A stretch of DNA of 64,000 nt from Adhaeretor mobilis. GTDB lineage: Bacteria; Planctomycetota; Planctomycetia; Pirellulales; Lacipirellulaceae. The position numbers were made by a program, and so were the translations under genes. The stretch spans positions 992,001-1,056,000 of the forward strand of contig NZ_CP036263.1 of the NCBI RefSeq assembly GCF_007741515.1, written 5' to 3'. The notes beneath the pieces were generated by a model that was given only the letters and a program-made list of their open reading frames with translations, ran no database searches and was not told the origin of the DNA. Shown in pieces: positions 53,796-63,400 of this stretch; the stretch's first letter is position 1; every line of letters starts with the position of its first letter.

Positions 53796-54887
53796 TCACA
53801 CGTTAAACAAGAAGTGACAAACGTCGCTATCTTGCATGACGTACTCTTTGCCTTCGACGCGCATCTTGCCGGATTCGCGGATTGCTTTTTCGCTGTGGAG
53901 CTCTTCCAGATCGGCGACCGAATAAGTCTCGCAACGGATGAAGCCGCGCTCGAAGTCGCTGTGAATCACACCTGCCGCTTGCGGGGCGGTCGCGCCGACG
54001 GGGATCGTCCAAGCGCGGATTTCCTTCTCACCAGCCGTGAAGTAACTCTGTAGGCCGAGCAACTCGTAAGCGGCACGGGCGAGCAACGCCAAGGCGGGCT
54101 CGTCGAGTCCGAGGCTTTCAAGCATTTCGATGCGCTCCTCGGCATCAAGTTCTGCCAGTTCCGATTCCAGGCTGGCACAGACGGGCACTACGGCACCCCC
54201 TTCGGCAGCGGCCCGCTCGCGCACTTTCATCACGTGCGGTCCTTCGCCAGTGAGATCGTCCTCATGGACGTTTGCCACGTAGAGCACCTGCTTGGCGGTG
54301 AGCAGTTGACATTCTTTGAACATTTTAGAAAGTGTCGCATCGTCGAAGGAGAGCGATCGCACCGGCTTGCCCTCGGCGAGCAATGCTTGGCACGCTTCAA
54401 GCACTTCCACACGCTGCTTCCCCTCTTTGTCTCCAGTGCGGGCAGTGCGACGGGCTTTGTCGAGCATGCTTTCCACGCTTTGCAAGTCGGCAAGCATGAG
54501 CTCGGTGTCGATGGTTTCAATGTCGCGAATCGGATCAACTTGGCCATCCACGTGGATGATGTCTGCATCTTCAAAGCAGCGTACCACGTGCAGAATGGCA
54601 TCGACGGTGCGAATGTGTGAGAGGAACTTGTTGCCGAGCCCTTCGCCTTCAGATGCACCGCGGACGATGCCAGCGATATCGACCAGTTGCAGCACCGCGG
54701 GAATGGTTTTCTCTGTTTTAATGAAAGACTGAATGGTTCCCAGACGCGCATCGGGCACCGGTACGGCACCGACATTGGGCTCGATGGTACAAAACGGGTA
54801 GTTCTCACTAGCGATACCTGCGGAGGTAAGCGCGTTGAACAGCGTGCTCTTGCCCACGTTAGGCAGGCCTACGATACCAGCTTCCAT
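53796..54887 (-). CDS. ychF: Redox-regulated ATPase YchF (OLA1 type)
   Basis: 363 residues. P-loop [20 protein letters not shown] at residues 7-26, switch region [40 protein letters not shown], and the NxxE variant of the base-recognition loop ([10 protein letters not shown]), which is what turns YchF from GTP to ATP. The C-terminal TGS domain ends [20 protein letters not shown], then [20 protein letters not shown] and the C-terminal [10 protein letters not shown]. YchF binds the ribosome and affects stress responses. It converges with DUF1501, with 16 bases between stops. Confidence 0.95.
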   Translation of the reverse strand: MEAGIVGLPNVGKSTLFNALTSAGIASENYPFCTIEPNVGAVPVPDARLGTIQSFIKTEKTIPAVLQLVDIAGIVRGASEGEGLGNKFLSHIRTVDAILHVVRCFEDADIIHVDGQVDPIRDIETIDTELMLADLQSVESMLDKARRTARTGDKEGKQRVEVLEACQALLAEGKPVRSLSFDDATLSKMFKECQLLTAKQVLYVANVHEDDLTGEGPHVMKVRERAAAEGGAVVPVCASLESELAELDAEERIEMLESLGLDEPALALLARAAYELLGLQSYFTAGEKEIRAWTIPVGATAPQAAGVIHSDFERGFIRCETYSVADLEELHSEKAIRESGKMRVEGKEYVMQDSDVCHFLFNV

Positions 54888-55030
54888 ATGTCTTTCCTGA
54901 GTGTGACTCTAATGATTTACGGAGGAGAAGATTCTACTCGATGCGTGCGAGTTGTTACAGCGGCAACGGCAGGATGTTTTCCTGCGGCTACTAGGTTTGT
55001 TACGATGAAAGCTCAATAGCTGCGATATAG

Positions 55031-55077
55031 CATCCCGCGGGAGTCCCTAAGCAAACTCCGACAACTATGTGAAACGC
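55031..55077 (+). repeat. Upstream copy of a ~45-bp direct repeat
   Basis: The block beginning CATCCCGCGGGAGTCCCTAA and continuing GCAAACTCCGACAACTATGT GAAACGC lies directly in front of the DUF1559 gene. A diverged copy lies at 56105-56147 directly after that gene and before cutA. The core GGAGTCCCTAAGCAAACT is identical. The two copies bracket exactly one gene, as a duplicated leader or a recombined insertion would. Confidence 0.75.
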
Positions 55078-55081
55078 CACC

Positions 55082-56104
55082 ATGCAATTCCGCCTTATCA
55101 CGATCGTGTACATCTTCGCGCTGCTTGCAGCGGCGATGGCTACGTTTGGCGTGGGGTGGGGGATATGCCTGGCGATTCTCACGCTGAGCATGCATCGTTT
55201 GCCGCTTGGGAAATGGTTCAAAGCGAATGCAAGTCCGGGACCGATCGAGTGGCTAATCATTCTGTTTGCGTTGGTAGTCTTGCTGGGGCCGCTTTCGTTC
55301 TTTATCCCGGATCTTCGTCCTCTTTCTCCTTCGCCACGAAGTGTTTGCAATCATAACCTGAAATGGCTTGCGCTGACTCTGCATAACTACCATGACGTCC
55401 ACGGAAGGCTGCCACTGCCAGCTACTGCAGAGGGCCCAGGGGAGCCAGCGCGAAGCTGGCGCTACGAAATCTTGCCCTTCATGGAAGGAAGTGTTCTTGC
55501 GAAGAATTACGACAAGCAGGAAGCATGGGACGGCCCAAGTAACCATCGTTTAGCCCTAATGGAGCAGTACGGCCATACTTGCCCTGCCGACACGACTTCT
55601 CCTAAAGGGGAGACAAGTTACTTTGCGGTCATTGGCGAAGAGACGATTTGGTCAGAAAAAAACGCCAAAGCTTTCACAGCCATTCCCGACGGTGCCTCGA
55701 TGACTATTCTCCTAATTGAAGCAAGCAACAGAGGGATCAACTGGTTCGAACCCCGTGATATTTCCATCGACGAAGCGATTGAACTAATGACGACTGGTGC
55801 ACATGCGCCCCATCGGCCTATTCGCGAAGGATTTTTTACGAGAAATTACGCAACCGTGGGCGGGCGGAATGCAGTCTTTGCTGACGGCCATGTGGAGTTC
55901 ATTCCTCCTTTTAAAGAACCCGCCATTGCACGCGCATTGCTTACTGCTGCGGGCGGTGAAGTGTTGCCAGAAAATATCGAAGACTACTATTTGGATAGCG
56001 AGACTATCACCGAAATCAAATGGCGGAATGTGTATAGCTTGTCGGTGTTTCTGGGGTTAGCCGTGTTGCCTTGGATTCGACGACGGTGGTCGAGAGCAGC
56101 GTAA
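55082..56104 (+). CDS. DUF1559-domain protein without prepilin leader
   Basis: 340 residues. The first 80 residues have two or three hydrophobic segments (LITIVYIFALLAAAMATFGV and WLIILFALVVLLGPLSFFIP), in place of the type IV prepilin leader found in most planctomycete DUF1559 proteins. The DUF1559 domain follows: CNHNLKWLALTLHNYHDVHG, the typical opening with LP, then YEILPFMEGSVLAKNYDKQE, TSYFAVIGEETIWSEKNAKA and the closing NAVFADGHVEFI motif. A final hydrophobic segment ends in WIRRRW. DUF1559 proteins are expanded in planctomycetes with unknown role, perhaps in pseudopilus-like or surface structures. The gene is bracketed by a direct repeat. Confidence 0.82.
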   Translation: MQFRLITIVYIFALLAAAMATFGVGWGICLAILTLSMHRLPLGKWFKANASPGPIEWLIILFALVVLLGPLSFFIPDLRPLSPSPRSVCNHNLKWLALTLHNYHDVHGRLPLPATAEGPGEPARSWRYEILPFMEGSVLAKNYDKQEAWDGPSNHRLALMEQYGHTCPADTTSPKGETSYFAVIGEETIWSEKNAKAFTAIPDGASMTILLIEASNRGINWFEPRDISIDEAIELMTTGAHAPHRPIREGFFTRNYATVGGRNAVFADGHVEFIPPFKEPAIARALLTAAGGEVLPENIEDYYLDSETITEIKWRNVYSLSVFLGLAVLPWIRRRWSRAA

Positions 56105-56147
56105 CATCTCGCTGGAGTCCCTAAGCAAACTTTCCAACATGAAACGC
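56105..56147 (+). repeat. Downstream copy of the ~45-bp direct repeat
   Basis: Matches the block at 55031-55077 with scattered differences and a four-base gap; the core GGAGTCCCTAAGCAAACT is conserved. It lies between the DUF1559 stop and the cutA start, so it forms the leader of cutA. Confidence 0.75.
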
Positions 56148-56155
56148 GTGACCCC

Positions 56156-56482
56156 ATGACCAACTTTCTCATCCTCTCAACCACCACGAGCCATCGTGAA
56201 GCAGCACAGAAAATCGCCAACGCTCTTGTCGAATCTCGGCTAGCAGCCTGTGTGCAAATCGCCGGACCCGTAACTAGCGTTTACCGCTGGCAAGGCAAAG
56301 TCGAACAGGCTCAGGAATGGACGCTGAGCGTGAAGACTTCGCAATCGCATTTCGAGGAAGTCATTGCGAAGATTGCTAGGCTGCACGACTACGATTGTCC
56401 GGAGATCATTGCTACGCCGATTGTTGCCGGCAGCGAAGCGTATTTGCAGTGGTTAGGCGAGCAATTGGGTCCGCAGACTTAG
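56156..56482 (+). CDS. cutA: Divalent-cation tolerance protein CutA
   Basis: 108 residues. Family marks: NFLILSTTTSHREAAQKIAN, ALVESRLAACVQIAGPVTSV, YRWQGKVEQAQEWTLSVKTS and HDYDCPEIIATPIVAGSEAY LQWL, with the conserved Cys-x-P-E-I turn. CutA forms ferredoxin-fold trimers like PII proteins and is linked to copper tolerance, but its exact role is debated. It stands 51 bases after the DUF1559 gene and shares with it the direct-repeat leader. It converges with the CinA/NadD fusion gene, with ten bases between stops. Confidence 0.93.
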   Translation: MTNFLILSTTTSHREAAQKIANALVESRLAACVQIAGPVTSVYRWQGKVEQAQEWTLSVKTSQSHFEEVIAKIARLHDYDCPEIIATPIVAGSEAYLQWLGEQLGPQT

Positions 56483-56492
56483 GTCCACGTTG

Positions 56493-57665
56493 CTAGGACC
56501 GTAGCTCGGACGAAGAAATATCCTCGCGGAATTCCTCAGCGGTCACTTCGTCGCACAACTCCAGCAGGGTAGGGGGGAGGGTGAGATCGCTGAGGGTTTG
56601 GAATTTTCCGTCGATCACTCTTCCAAAGACGAGGAAGCGGCAGCCGGCTGCTTCGATCATCGCAATGGCTTCCTCGGTGGCGGCCTCGCTTGCGTAGTAA
56701 TTCGGGTCGGCGATGCGGAGGAGGGTATCAACACCTACCACGAAGCAGACTTCCTCGTTGAACTCGGCCTTCTCAACGAAGGTCGGGAGAGTGCTGACTT
56801 TTACGAACCGATCCCTATCAACGGCATGAATCGCAGCAATGCGTTCTGCGTGCGTCAGGCAATCCAACGGCGGTTTGTCGACGTTGTTAATCGCTAGTTC
56901 CCAAGCCAGCGGCTCGCCAAGCTTTCGTTCGGCGACTTCTGCCATTCGCAAATGTCCACTATGGAGTGGATTAAAGGAACCTGGGAATACTAACTTTGGC
57001 CAGCTGGGTATTCTATCTGGGTCCATTTCCGGTGCGCGAACGGCCATCTCCTGGCAGTCTTCTAGGATTAGCTCCGACCATCTTCTGGTGGCCACCTGTT
57101 CTTTTGGCGAAATCCTCTCGCCAATTCCCATTGAACTCTCCATAGCTTCATCGAGGTCAGCATGTGATGCCTCGCACGCCTCAGCGAGAACACTAATAAC
57201 GAGGCTCGCTGCGAGTGTTTCTTCTTCCACCCGCTGACGAGAGGAGCTGAGTTCGAGATGAAACGTACGCGTGAACGCTCCCGATTGCACCGCCACATGC
57301 ACTCGATGCGCGCCCCGCTTGGGCCGATTGGTCGCCAGACTTGCCGTGCAACCCAGGCCGAGAAGTTTCAGCGGGTCAGCCTCGGGAGCCAACTCGCGCG
57401 CACGCATCCAGGCGGCCATGGCCATTGCGCGAGCGGTTGCCTCGCTGCAAGCTTGGTCGGGTGTGCCGCCGATCCACTGGCAGAGGGAATTGTGTGAATA
57501 GGGCACCACGGCTTCCAGCACGGTGCGCGAGGCACCGGGTGTTTTCACGAGTGCCGCCAGCGCACCGCTGCCGCCAGTCGCGGCCAGCACGGTTTGGAAC
57601 TTACTGGCGTGAATTGCTTCGACCACCGGTTGCCAGAGTTCGTCGAGTGGTTTGGTAGGTTCCAA
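56493..57665 (-). CDS. CinA-like domain fused to NMN-adenylyltransferase-like domain
   Basis: 390 residues. Residues about 8-165 resemble the CinA/PncC amidase domain: VLAATGGSGALAALVKTPGA, SRTVLEAVVPYSHNSLCQWI, then GLGCTASLATNRPKRGAHRV, ordered as in PncC, but the SCTGG serine of the amidase is replaced (here AATGG). Residues about 222-390 are a nucleotidyltransferase domain: FPGSFNPLHSGHLR (HxGH at 235-238), CFVVGVDTLLRIAD and, near the end, DISSSELR, like the ISSTxxR signature of NMN/NaMN adenylyltransferases. The likely role is in NAD synthesis or salvage: the second domain would adenylylate NMN or NaMN, while the first may be a regulator or a diverged deamidase. It converges with cutA. 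Confidence 0.8.
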   Translation of the reverse strand: MEPTKPLDELWQPVVEAIHASKFQTVLAATGGSGALAALVKTPGASRTVLEAVVPYSHNSLCQWIGGTPDQACSEATARAMAMAAWMRARELAPEADPLKLLGLGCTASLATNRPKRGAHRVHVAVQSGAFTRTFHLELSSSRQRVEEETLAASLVISVLAEACEASHADLDEAMESSMGIGERISPKEQVATRRWSELILEDCQEMAVRAPEMDPDRIPSWPKLVFPGSFNPLHSGHLRMAEVAERKLGEPLAWELAINNVDKPPLDCLTHAERIAAIHAVDRDRFVKVSTLPTFVEKAEFNEEVCFVVGVDTLLRIADPNYYASEAATEEAIAMIEAAGCRFLVFGRVIDGKFQTLSDLTLPPTLLELCDEVTAEEFREDISSSELRS

Positions 57666-57738
57666 TACTTGTCCTTTAAAAATCAGCCGCGAGTGGAGAG
57701 GTCTGGTTGTATTACGCCGTAGGCGTTGCGTAACTTAG

Positions 57739-57788
57739 CCCAGGGTTGCCCGATTCGGAGCTTTAGCGACGAAACGGGCAACCCTGGG
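57739..57788. repeat. Modular hairpin, copy 1
   Basis: A stem of 19 bp with one mismatch: left arm 57739-57757 (CCCAGGGTTGCCCGATTCG), right arm 57770-57788. The loop is GAGCTTTAGCGA. The base CCCAGGGTTG and the loop are shared with the copy at 57867-57916, while the upper stem differs. It lies in the divergent region between the fusion gene and the acyltransferase gene. Confidence 0.85.
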
Positions 57789-57808
57789 TTCGAGACCATA
57801 GACAAACC

Positions 57809-57852
57809 CCGTCGGCGACCGAAATCGCCTAGGCGATTTCGGTCGCCGACGG
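57809..57852. repeat. 44-bp perfect palindrome
   Basis: A perfect inverted repeat of 21 bp per arm with a two-base centre (TA): left arm 57809-57829, right arm 57832-57852. Left arm begins CCGTCGGCGACCGAAATCGC. It lies exactly between the two oppositely oriented modular hairpins. As DNA it could extrude as a cruciform; as RNA it would form a very stable stem. Confidence 0.92.
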
Positions 57853-57866
57853 AATTATGCAGGTTT

Positions 57867-57916
57867 CCCAGGGTAGCATCCAGTGTCGCTAGGGCTCCGC
57901 TGGATGCAACCCTGGG
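57867..57916. repeat. Modular hairpin, copy 2, inverted relative to copy 1
   Basis: A 17-bp stem with one mismatch: left arm 57867-57883 (CCCAGGGTAGCATCCAG), right arm 57900-57916. The loop contains GTCGCTAGGGCTCCG, which is the reverse complement of CGGAGCCCTAGCGAC; copy 1 has CGGAGCTTTAGCGAC, so the two copies lie in opposite orientation. The right flank (TTAATTGCGTAATACC) is the inverse of the left flank of copy 1 (TATTACGC ... TTA). Confidence 0.85.
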
Positions 57917-58247
57917 CTTAATTGCGTAATACCTTTGGCATAGTTATCACCCAATCAATCCCTTGGCGATCCTCCTCGGACTTCCACGCTTCTTCTATTC
58001 AGTGTTCACACAAGACAACATGGCTCGGGGAACTGTTGCCGTTTTGCCACACGCACGCGGAATCATGCAAATTGAGTGTAATGTATTTCGCACTCCTCAA
58101 GCGAGTGGCCTAGCTTTAAGTGTGCTGCTTGGGTCTCGACCCGATGGCGGCACGCGTGTTGCTTTCTCTCTAGGCCGTAGGCGAACTATTGCCTGGAAGA
58201 GCATGCACACCTTTTCGTTCATTTTGCTCTTCTCACAAGAATTCGCC

Positions 58248-59441
58248 ATGTCGCAAACGCCCTGCCCTGTTGAGCTAGAGCTGCCGCCAATGGCCGATGT
58301 TGTACTGGTCGACAACCTCGAAGAGTTTCAACAGTATCGACTCGCCTGGAAGTCGCTGCTTGAGGAAACCCCCCGCGCTTCGTTCTTCATGACGTTCGAC
58401 TGGTTGGAAACCGCGTGGAAACACTTCGGTACGAAACAGGAACACCGTGGAGCGAAGCATACACGCCGTGGCGATCAGCATGATTACCGGGTGTTGGTGG
58501 TTCGTTCGGACAAAAAGCCGATCGGCTTCGTGCCGCTGTGCGTGGTGAACGAGCAGCATCGCGTGGGCCGGGTACGCACGCTTACCTATCCGTTGGCCAG
58601 TTGGGACGCTTGGTATGGGCCCATCGGCCCCAATCAGGCGGCTTGTCACTGGTTGGCGACGCAGTTTCTGGCGGAGCAACGGCGAGACTGGGACATCGTC
58701 GACTTGCGCTGGCTCGACCCGCAGCAGACAAGCACATTCAGCTTGATCGCTGCTATGAAAGCGATGGACATGCCCGTATTGGCGGAGCCCTATCAGGAAT
58801 CGTCAGTCATTGATTTTGATGGCACATGGGAAGACTACTTGCAGACACGGTCTTCCAAGCAACGCCACGAGATGCGTCGCAAGCTGAGGCATGCTGAAGA
58901 GTTGCCCCAAGTCGAGTTCATCCGCCATCGTCCGCTTTCGGCAGCCGAAGGAGACGGAGATCCTCGCTGGGATCTCTTCGATACCTGTCGAGATCTGGCC
59001 GCCAGGAGTTGGCAAGGAGATTCAATGAGCGGCAACACGATTTCGCACCCGCAAGTGACAGAATTTCTGCACGAGTGCCACGCTGCTGCGGCTCGCCGAG
59101 GGATGCTCGATGTGACATTACTCAAAGTCGCGGGACAACCGGTTGCTTATGGTTACAACTATCACTATCACGGGAAGATAGCTGGACTTCGCATGGGCTA
59201 CGCCCCAGAGTTTCGCAAGCAGGGTGTGGGTACAGGGCTGCTCTTGATGTCGCTGCGAGATAGCTTTGAGCGGGGCGATACGTGTCTCGACCTGGGCGTG
59301 GGTGGCTACGGCTTCAAGCATCGCTATCGTACGAAGTTGGAGCAGAGCTACCGCTACACGCACTATCCGGCATCGGCTTGGAAGTCTCAAGGCGTGCGGC
59401 TTACGAAATGGCTGAAGCGTCGCGTCGCGATGAGCTTGTAG
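58248..59441 (+). CDS. FemAB/BioF2-like GNAT acyltransferase
   Basis: 397 residues from the ATG at 58248; the longer frame from 57963 adds unconserved residues. Two halves of a FemAB/GNAT-like fold (PF13480 type). N-terminal part: VVLVDNLEEFQQYRLAWKSL, SFFMTFDWLETAWKHFG, VRSDKKPIGFVPLCVV. C-terminal part: QTRSSKQRHEMRRKLRHAEE, then LLKVAGQPVAYGYNYHYHGK, IAGLRMGYAPEFRKQGVGTG with the acetyl-CoA loop (Q-x-x-G-x-G) and DTCLDLGVGGYGFKHRYRTK. Members transfer acyl or aminoacyl groups in polysaccharide or lipid modification. Position next to repeat elements says nothing about its role. Confidence 0.8.
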   Translation: MSQTPCPVELELPPMADVVLVDNLEEFQQYRLAWKSLLEETPRASFFMTFDWLETAWKHFGTKQEHRGAKHTRRGDQHDYRVLVVRSDKKPIGFVPLCVVNEQHRVGRVRTLTYPLASWDAWYGPIGPNQAACHWLATQFLAEQRRDWDIVDLRWLDPQQTSTFSLIAAMKAMDMPVLAEPYQESSVIDFDGTWEDYLQTRSSKQRHEMRRKLRHAEELPQVEFIRHRPLSAAEGDGDPRWDLFDTCRDLAARSWQGDSMSGNTISHPQVTEFLHECHAAAARRGMLDVTLLKVAGQPVAYGYNYHYHGKIAGLRMGYAPEFRKQGVGTGLLLMSLRDSFERGDTCLDLGVGGYGFKHRYRTKLEQSYRYTHYPASAWKSQGVRLTKWLKRRVAMSL

Positions 59442-59785
59442 AGGAGTGAGCTGAGAGCGCCGGCGATTGGAGTACGCAAGAGAAAAGCAAGCCCTGTTCA
59501 CTCGCAATCCGACAGCTATCGCGTGTTGGCCCGTTTGTTTAGCGCTTGGTCGCTTATTGAGTTCGCGATTCGATATCCTCGGGGCGAAGACGTCTGAGGC
59601 GTGATACGCTCTTGCGAACATATCGACTCCTCAGACGCCTGCCTCGCGAGGCGCCGTCCCCCCCAGGCCTTGCCGCGCACGCTCCCTATGGGCACGCCGC
59701 GGCAAGCGGCGATAAATTGTTTTCTTGTTGAGGGCGACTCATAACCAGCGTGAAGAATGCCGGTCACGGTTTGCTGCTTACGCTT
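59442..59785. other. Intergenic region with two inverted repeats
   Basis: 344 bases with no supported gene. CGTCTGAGG at 59591-59599 is inverted at 59629-59637, and CTTGCCGCG at 59669-59677 is inverted at 59698-59706. Neither is followed by a clear T-run. They may be diverged repeat elements of the planctomycete type. Confidence 0.5.
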
Positions 59786-60037
59786 TTATCTACGTTGTGG
59801 TTCGCTGATAGCAGCCGCGTTTTGTTCTGCCAGAGCGGCAGCTTCGCGAGCAAGCTTGAACTCAGGACCAGGAGCGTAGTACTGCACGTCGTCGGTCAGG
59901 TGATAGCCGCTTGGCAGCGTTTGGCCAGCGACATCGATCTGGCAGCCGGTTAGGCCGCCGCAGCTCAAGGCCAATAGCCCGGCGGCAACAAGACGTTGAC
60001 GGCCTGTGCGGCCGAAGACGGATTCGATTGTTTTCAC
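59786..60037 (-). CDS. Small lipoprotein
   Basis: 83 residues from the GTG at 60037, with GGGAG nine bases upstream. The N-terminus has a lipobox: LLALSCGGLTGCQID (L-T-G-C), so the Cys at about residue 32 should carry lipid. The mature part is short (IDVAGQTLPSGYHLTDDVQY, then YAPGPEFKLAREAAALAEQN) with a helical end. I recall similar small lipoproteins in planctomycetes without function. The gene is isolated; the 430 bases between it and the CHAT gene, divergent, hold no other gene. Confidence 0.72.
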   Translation of the reverse strand: MKTIESVFGRTGRQRLVAAGLLALSCGGLTGCQIDVAGQTLPSGYHLTDDVQYYAPGPEFKLAREAAALAEQNAAAISEPQRR

Positions 60038-60470
60038 GTCAGCAAACTCCCAACAACGTGCTTCATGGCCGCTTGTGCGACCAGCGATGAGTAGCCTCAG
60101 CTTGTGAGACTCGCCGGAGCGAAAACTTCGCCCAGCACAATCGTTATCGGCCCTGTAACCGTCAAACTTTCACTCAGTCGTTGAGAATCTCGAATTCGTT
60201 GTAGGTGCTAGCAAGGTGTCTATGCCAAGAGTCCCCAATAAAGACGCTGGCGCGTAGGGCGGAGGCCTTAACCACGCCTTGCCTGCTACGGCCTATATGC
60301 TTGGTCTTTCCTCCAACGTTGGCCACCGGTGTAGTCCTTCGTTCATTTGTCACAAAGTGGCTAAAACAGCGATAGCTACTGCTAACTTCATTCCGCAATG
60401 ACCGGTCGAAGGTGTAGAATGGAAGCTGGCAATATGGGGAATAGAGAAGAACTTCAGGGAGCTTGTTGGA
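60038..60470. other. Divergent promoter region, nothing else recognised
   Basis: 433 bases between two divergent genes. It must contain promoters for both, but no clear -10/-35 pair, operator or small gene can be singled out. Confidence 0.35.
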
Positions 60471-63400
60471 ATGCTAGCACGCGATGGCCTCAATTATTCG
60501 AAAGCGGCTTCAAGAGCGGCACGGCGTCTGTTTTTTTTACCACTGTTCTACCTGGGGATAGTGCTCCCAGCTGACACGGCGATAGCCCAACTTACCAGAG
60601 CGGACACCACGCCGTCGCAAGCGTACTTTGCAGGGATCGAGGATCTCTATCGGGGAGATTACCAGGACGCCGGCCGGACCTTCACGCGTGAGGCGCGAGG
60701 AGCCATCAAAACGGTCAACGCGCGGTGGATCGATTCCATCTGCTACTACGCACTCCTGGGGGAGACGTACTATCAGCAAGGCCGCCCGTTGGAGGCGCTT
60801 CAGCATTTTGACATAGCGGCAAATCACTATCTGCAAAATCCTGGTTGGCTACTGAGTGTTGAGTTCCAGCAGCCTCCACGCGTGGATACTAATCTCACAC
60901 GCCAAGTCGCGCCCTGGGGGCGTAGTCAGCGACAGTTCACTCCGGGCGGTTTCAGTAAGACGATGAAAATTCGTCAGGGCGGATTTGACGCTCAGAAGAT
61001 TTCACGCGAGGGGGGCGTGGTGCGCAATCTTCAATTCTGGCAGATCAACGCCATTGAAGTGCTGCGCTGCACAGCGCTCACGATGCGACGACGCAATGAA
61101 ATTCTTGGGCCGTTGGGCGTGTACGATCCCATCTCGAAAGATATGCTCCAGCGGCTATCGCGAGGCGGCGCGCCGCCCAACCATTGGTCGAACGCTTGGA
61201 TCGACATTTTGCGCGGCATTGCCCACGCCGGCGTGGGCGAGCACAAGCAGGCGTTGCAGCGCTTGGAACGCGGTACGATTCTCGCTGGGCAGTTCGACCA
61301 CCCGCTCACAGGAGTCGCTCTGTTGGAGCAAGGTCGTCTGATGATTCTCGCGGGCGACGATCCGGCCCGCGCGACGCAGCTTTTGGCAGAGGCGAGCTAC
61401 AGTGGCTATTTGTACGAAGATCTTAACGTCGTTGACGAAGCGTTTAGGCTTGCACACATAGCGCGGCTGGCCAGCAATGCTACCGATGTGAATCCGGCCT
61501 TGGCACCCGCTGCCGCCTGGGCACGGCAGAAACGCTACGATCATCTTGCTGCACGACTGCAGTTGGCCTGGGCAGAGGAACTACTCGACCTGAACCAAAG
61601 GGATGGTGCTGCGAGTGCTTTGAAGGCGGGGCAGTCGCGCTTGCGGCGCGGTTCGCAGCAAGGGTTGCTGGCCAATTGGTCGGTGTTTCTCGAAGCGAGA
61701 CTCGACTATCTGAGTGGGCGTGATTCGGCTCCTGCAAAGCTGGCCCAAGCCGTTGAGGGGAAGGCAGTCATGTCGCTGCGGAATCTCCAGATCGGCTTGG
61801 CGAACGAATGGTTCGCCAATCGCGTGCTCACTTCGCGAGCTGCGGTCGTGGTGTATGACGGGCTGCTACGCGATCCCACGCCTGGAGATACGGTTCTGTT
61901 ACCGCTGGATACCCTAGCTGTCATGAAGACCTCGCACGAGCTGGCCTTTGAGAACTGGTTGGCCGCGCTGCTGGAGCGCAAGGAGCAGGCGGCGGCGTTG
62001 GAAGTTGCCGACCTGGCGAAGCGGCGCCGATTTCATCGGGCCTTGCCGTGGGCCGGGCGGCTCTCTGCGGTGCGAAACCTGCTGGCCACTCCGAGTGAAC
62101 GGTTGGACCCAGAGCGGCGGATCCAGCAAAACGAATTACATATTCGCCTGCCGGGGCTCTCTCAGCTAGAAAACGAAGCGGAGGAGGCACGCGACCGATT
62201 GGAGGAGCTTTGGCAGCCCGCCATGGACGACGACACGCGCACGGAAGTTGCCCGCGAATGGAAACGCTATGCGAAAGCGATTGTCGCCCGCGAGTCGCAA
62301 TTGGAACTCTCCAGCCTGCGACGCATTCCTGCCGACTATGTGTTTCCGCCCCGGCTCAACTCCAAGGCGTTGCAAGCGCGTTTAAGACCGGGCCAAGCGA
62401 CAGTGGTTTTTCACGAGACGCCTGCTGGCATGTTGGGTTTTCTGTTCACACGCAAGGGTTCTACCCAGTGGAATTGCGGACCGGCTGGTCGGCTCAATGG
62501 TAAGGTGAGTGCATTCCTGCAGGACCTGGGCAACTACGACGGCAATCGCGAGATAACCATCGAGCAGCTCGCCTCAGAGGATTGGAAGGCCTCAGGGGCA
62601 AAGCTCTATGAGGCGCTGTTCAAGGGCTCGTCTTTCGATCCGGCCTCGACGAACGAACTGGTGATCATTCCCGACGGAATACTCTGGTACGTGCCATTTG
62701 AGGCGCTGACTGCAAGTAGCGACTCACGCACCGACGCGATGATCAACTTCAGCCAAATACGCTATGCACCCACAGCAGGGCTCGCGTTTGCAGAGCCGCG
62801 ACCCTGGCGGCGTGTGCAGAGGCTTGGGATTCAAGGCAGTGAGATAGCGCCCGGCGACACCGACGATCAAAGAGAAGAGAACCTGATAGCCTTTACCAGT
62901 GCGTTTGATCGTACGCTGCGCATCGACGACTCACCAGCAATTGCGCCTTTGGCAGCAAGTTTGTTGGATTGGCTGATTGTGTTGGACGAAGTGGAAGCGG
63001 ACGCGGCCGATCCACTAGGCTGGTCGCCTGTGAAGATGGGGCGTTCCCCCGCTACGCTGGCCGATTGGATGGTCATTCCCAACGCGGGCCCGCAGCGCAT
63101 TCTGATGCCGGGCATGCGCACCATCGCGGAAAACGGCGGGAAGGCGAGTCGTCGCAGCAAGAGCGCCGCCGCGCCAGGTTCCGAGCTATTTTTGGCGAGT
63201 TGCACCTTGATGGGATCAGGCGCCGAAACCATTCTTATGAGCCGCTGGCGCGTGGGTGGTCAGACGACGTTCGACATCACGCGCGAGTTTGCCCAGGAGT
63301 TGCCGTACTCATCCGCTGCGGACGCTTGGCAGCGCAGCGTGCAGGTCGTACGTGCGATGCCGGTCGATCCGATCGCCGAAATGCGAGTGAAGCAAGAACG

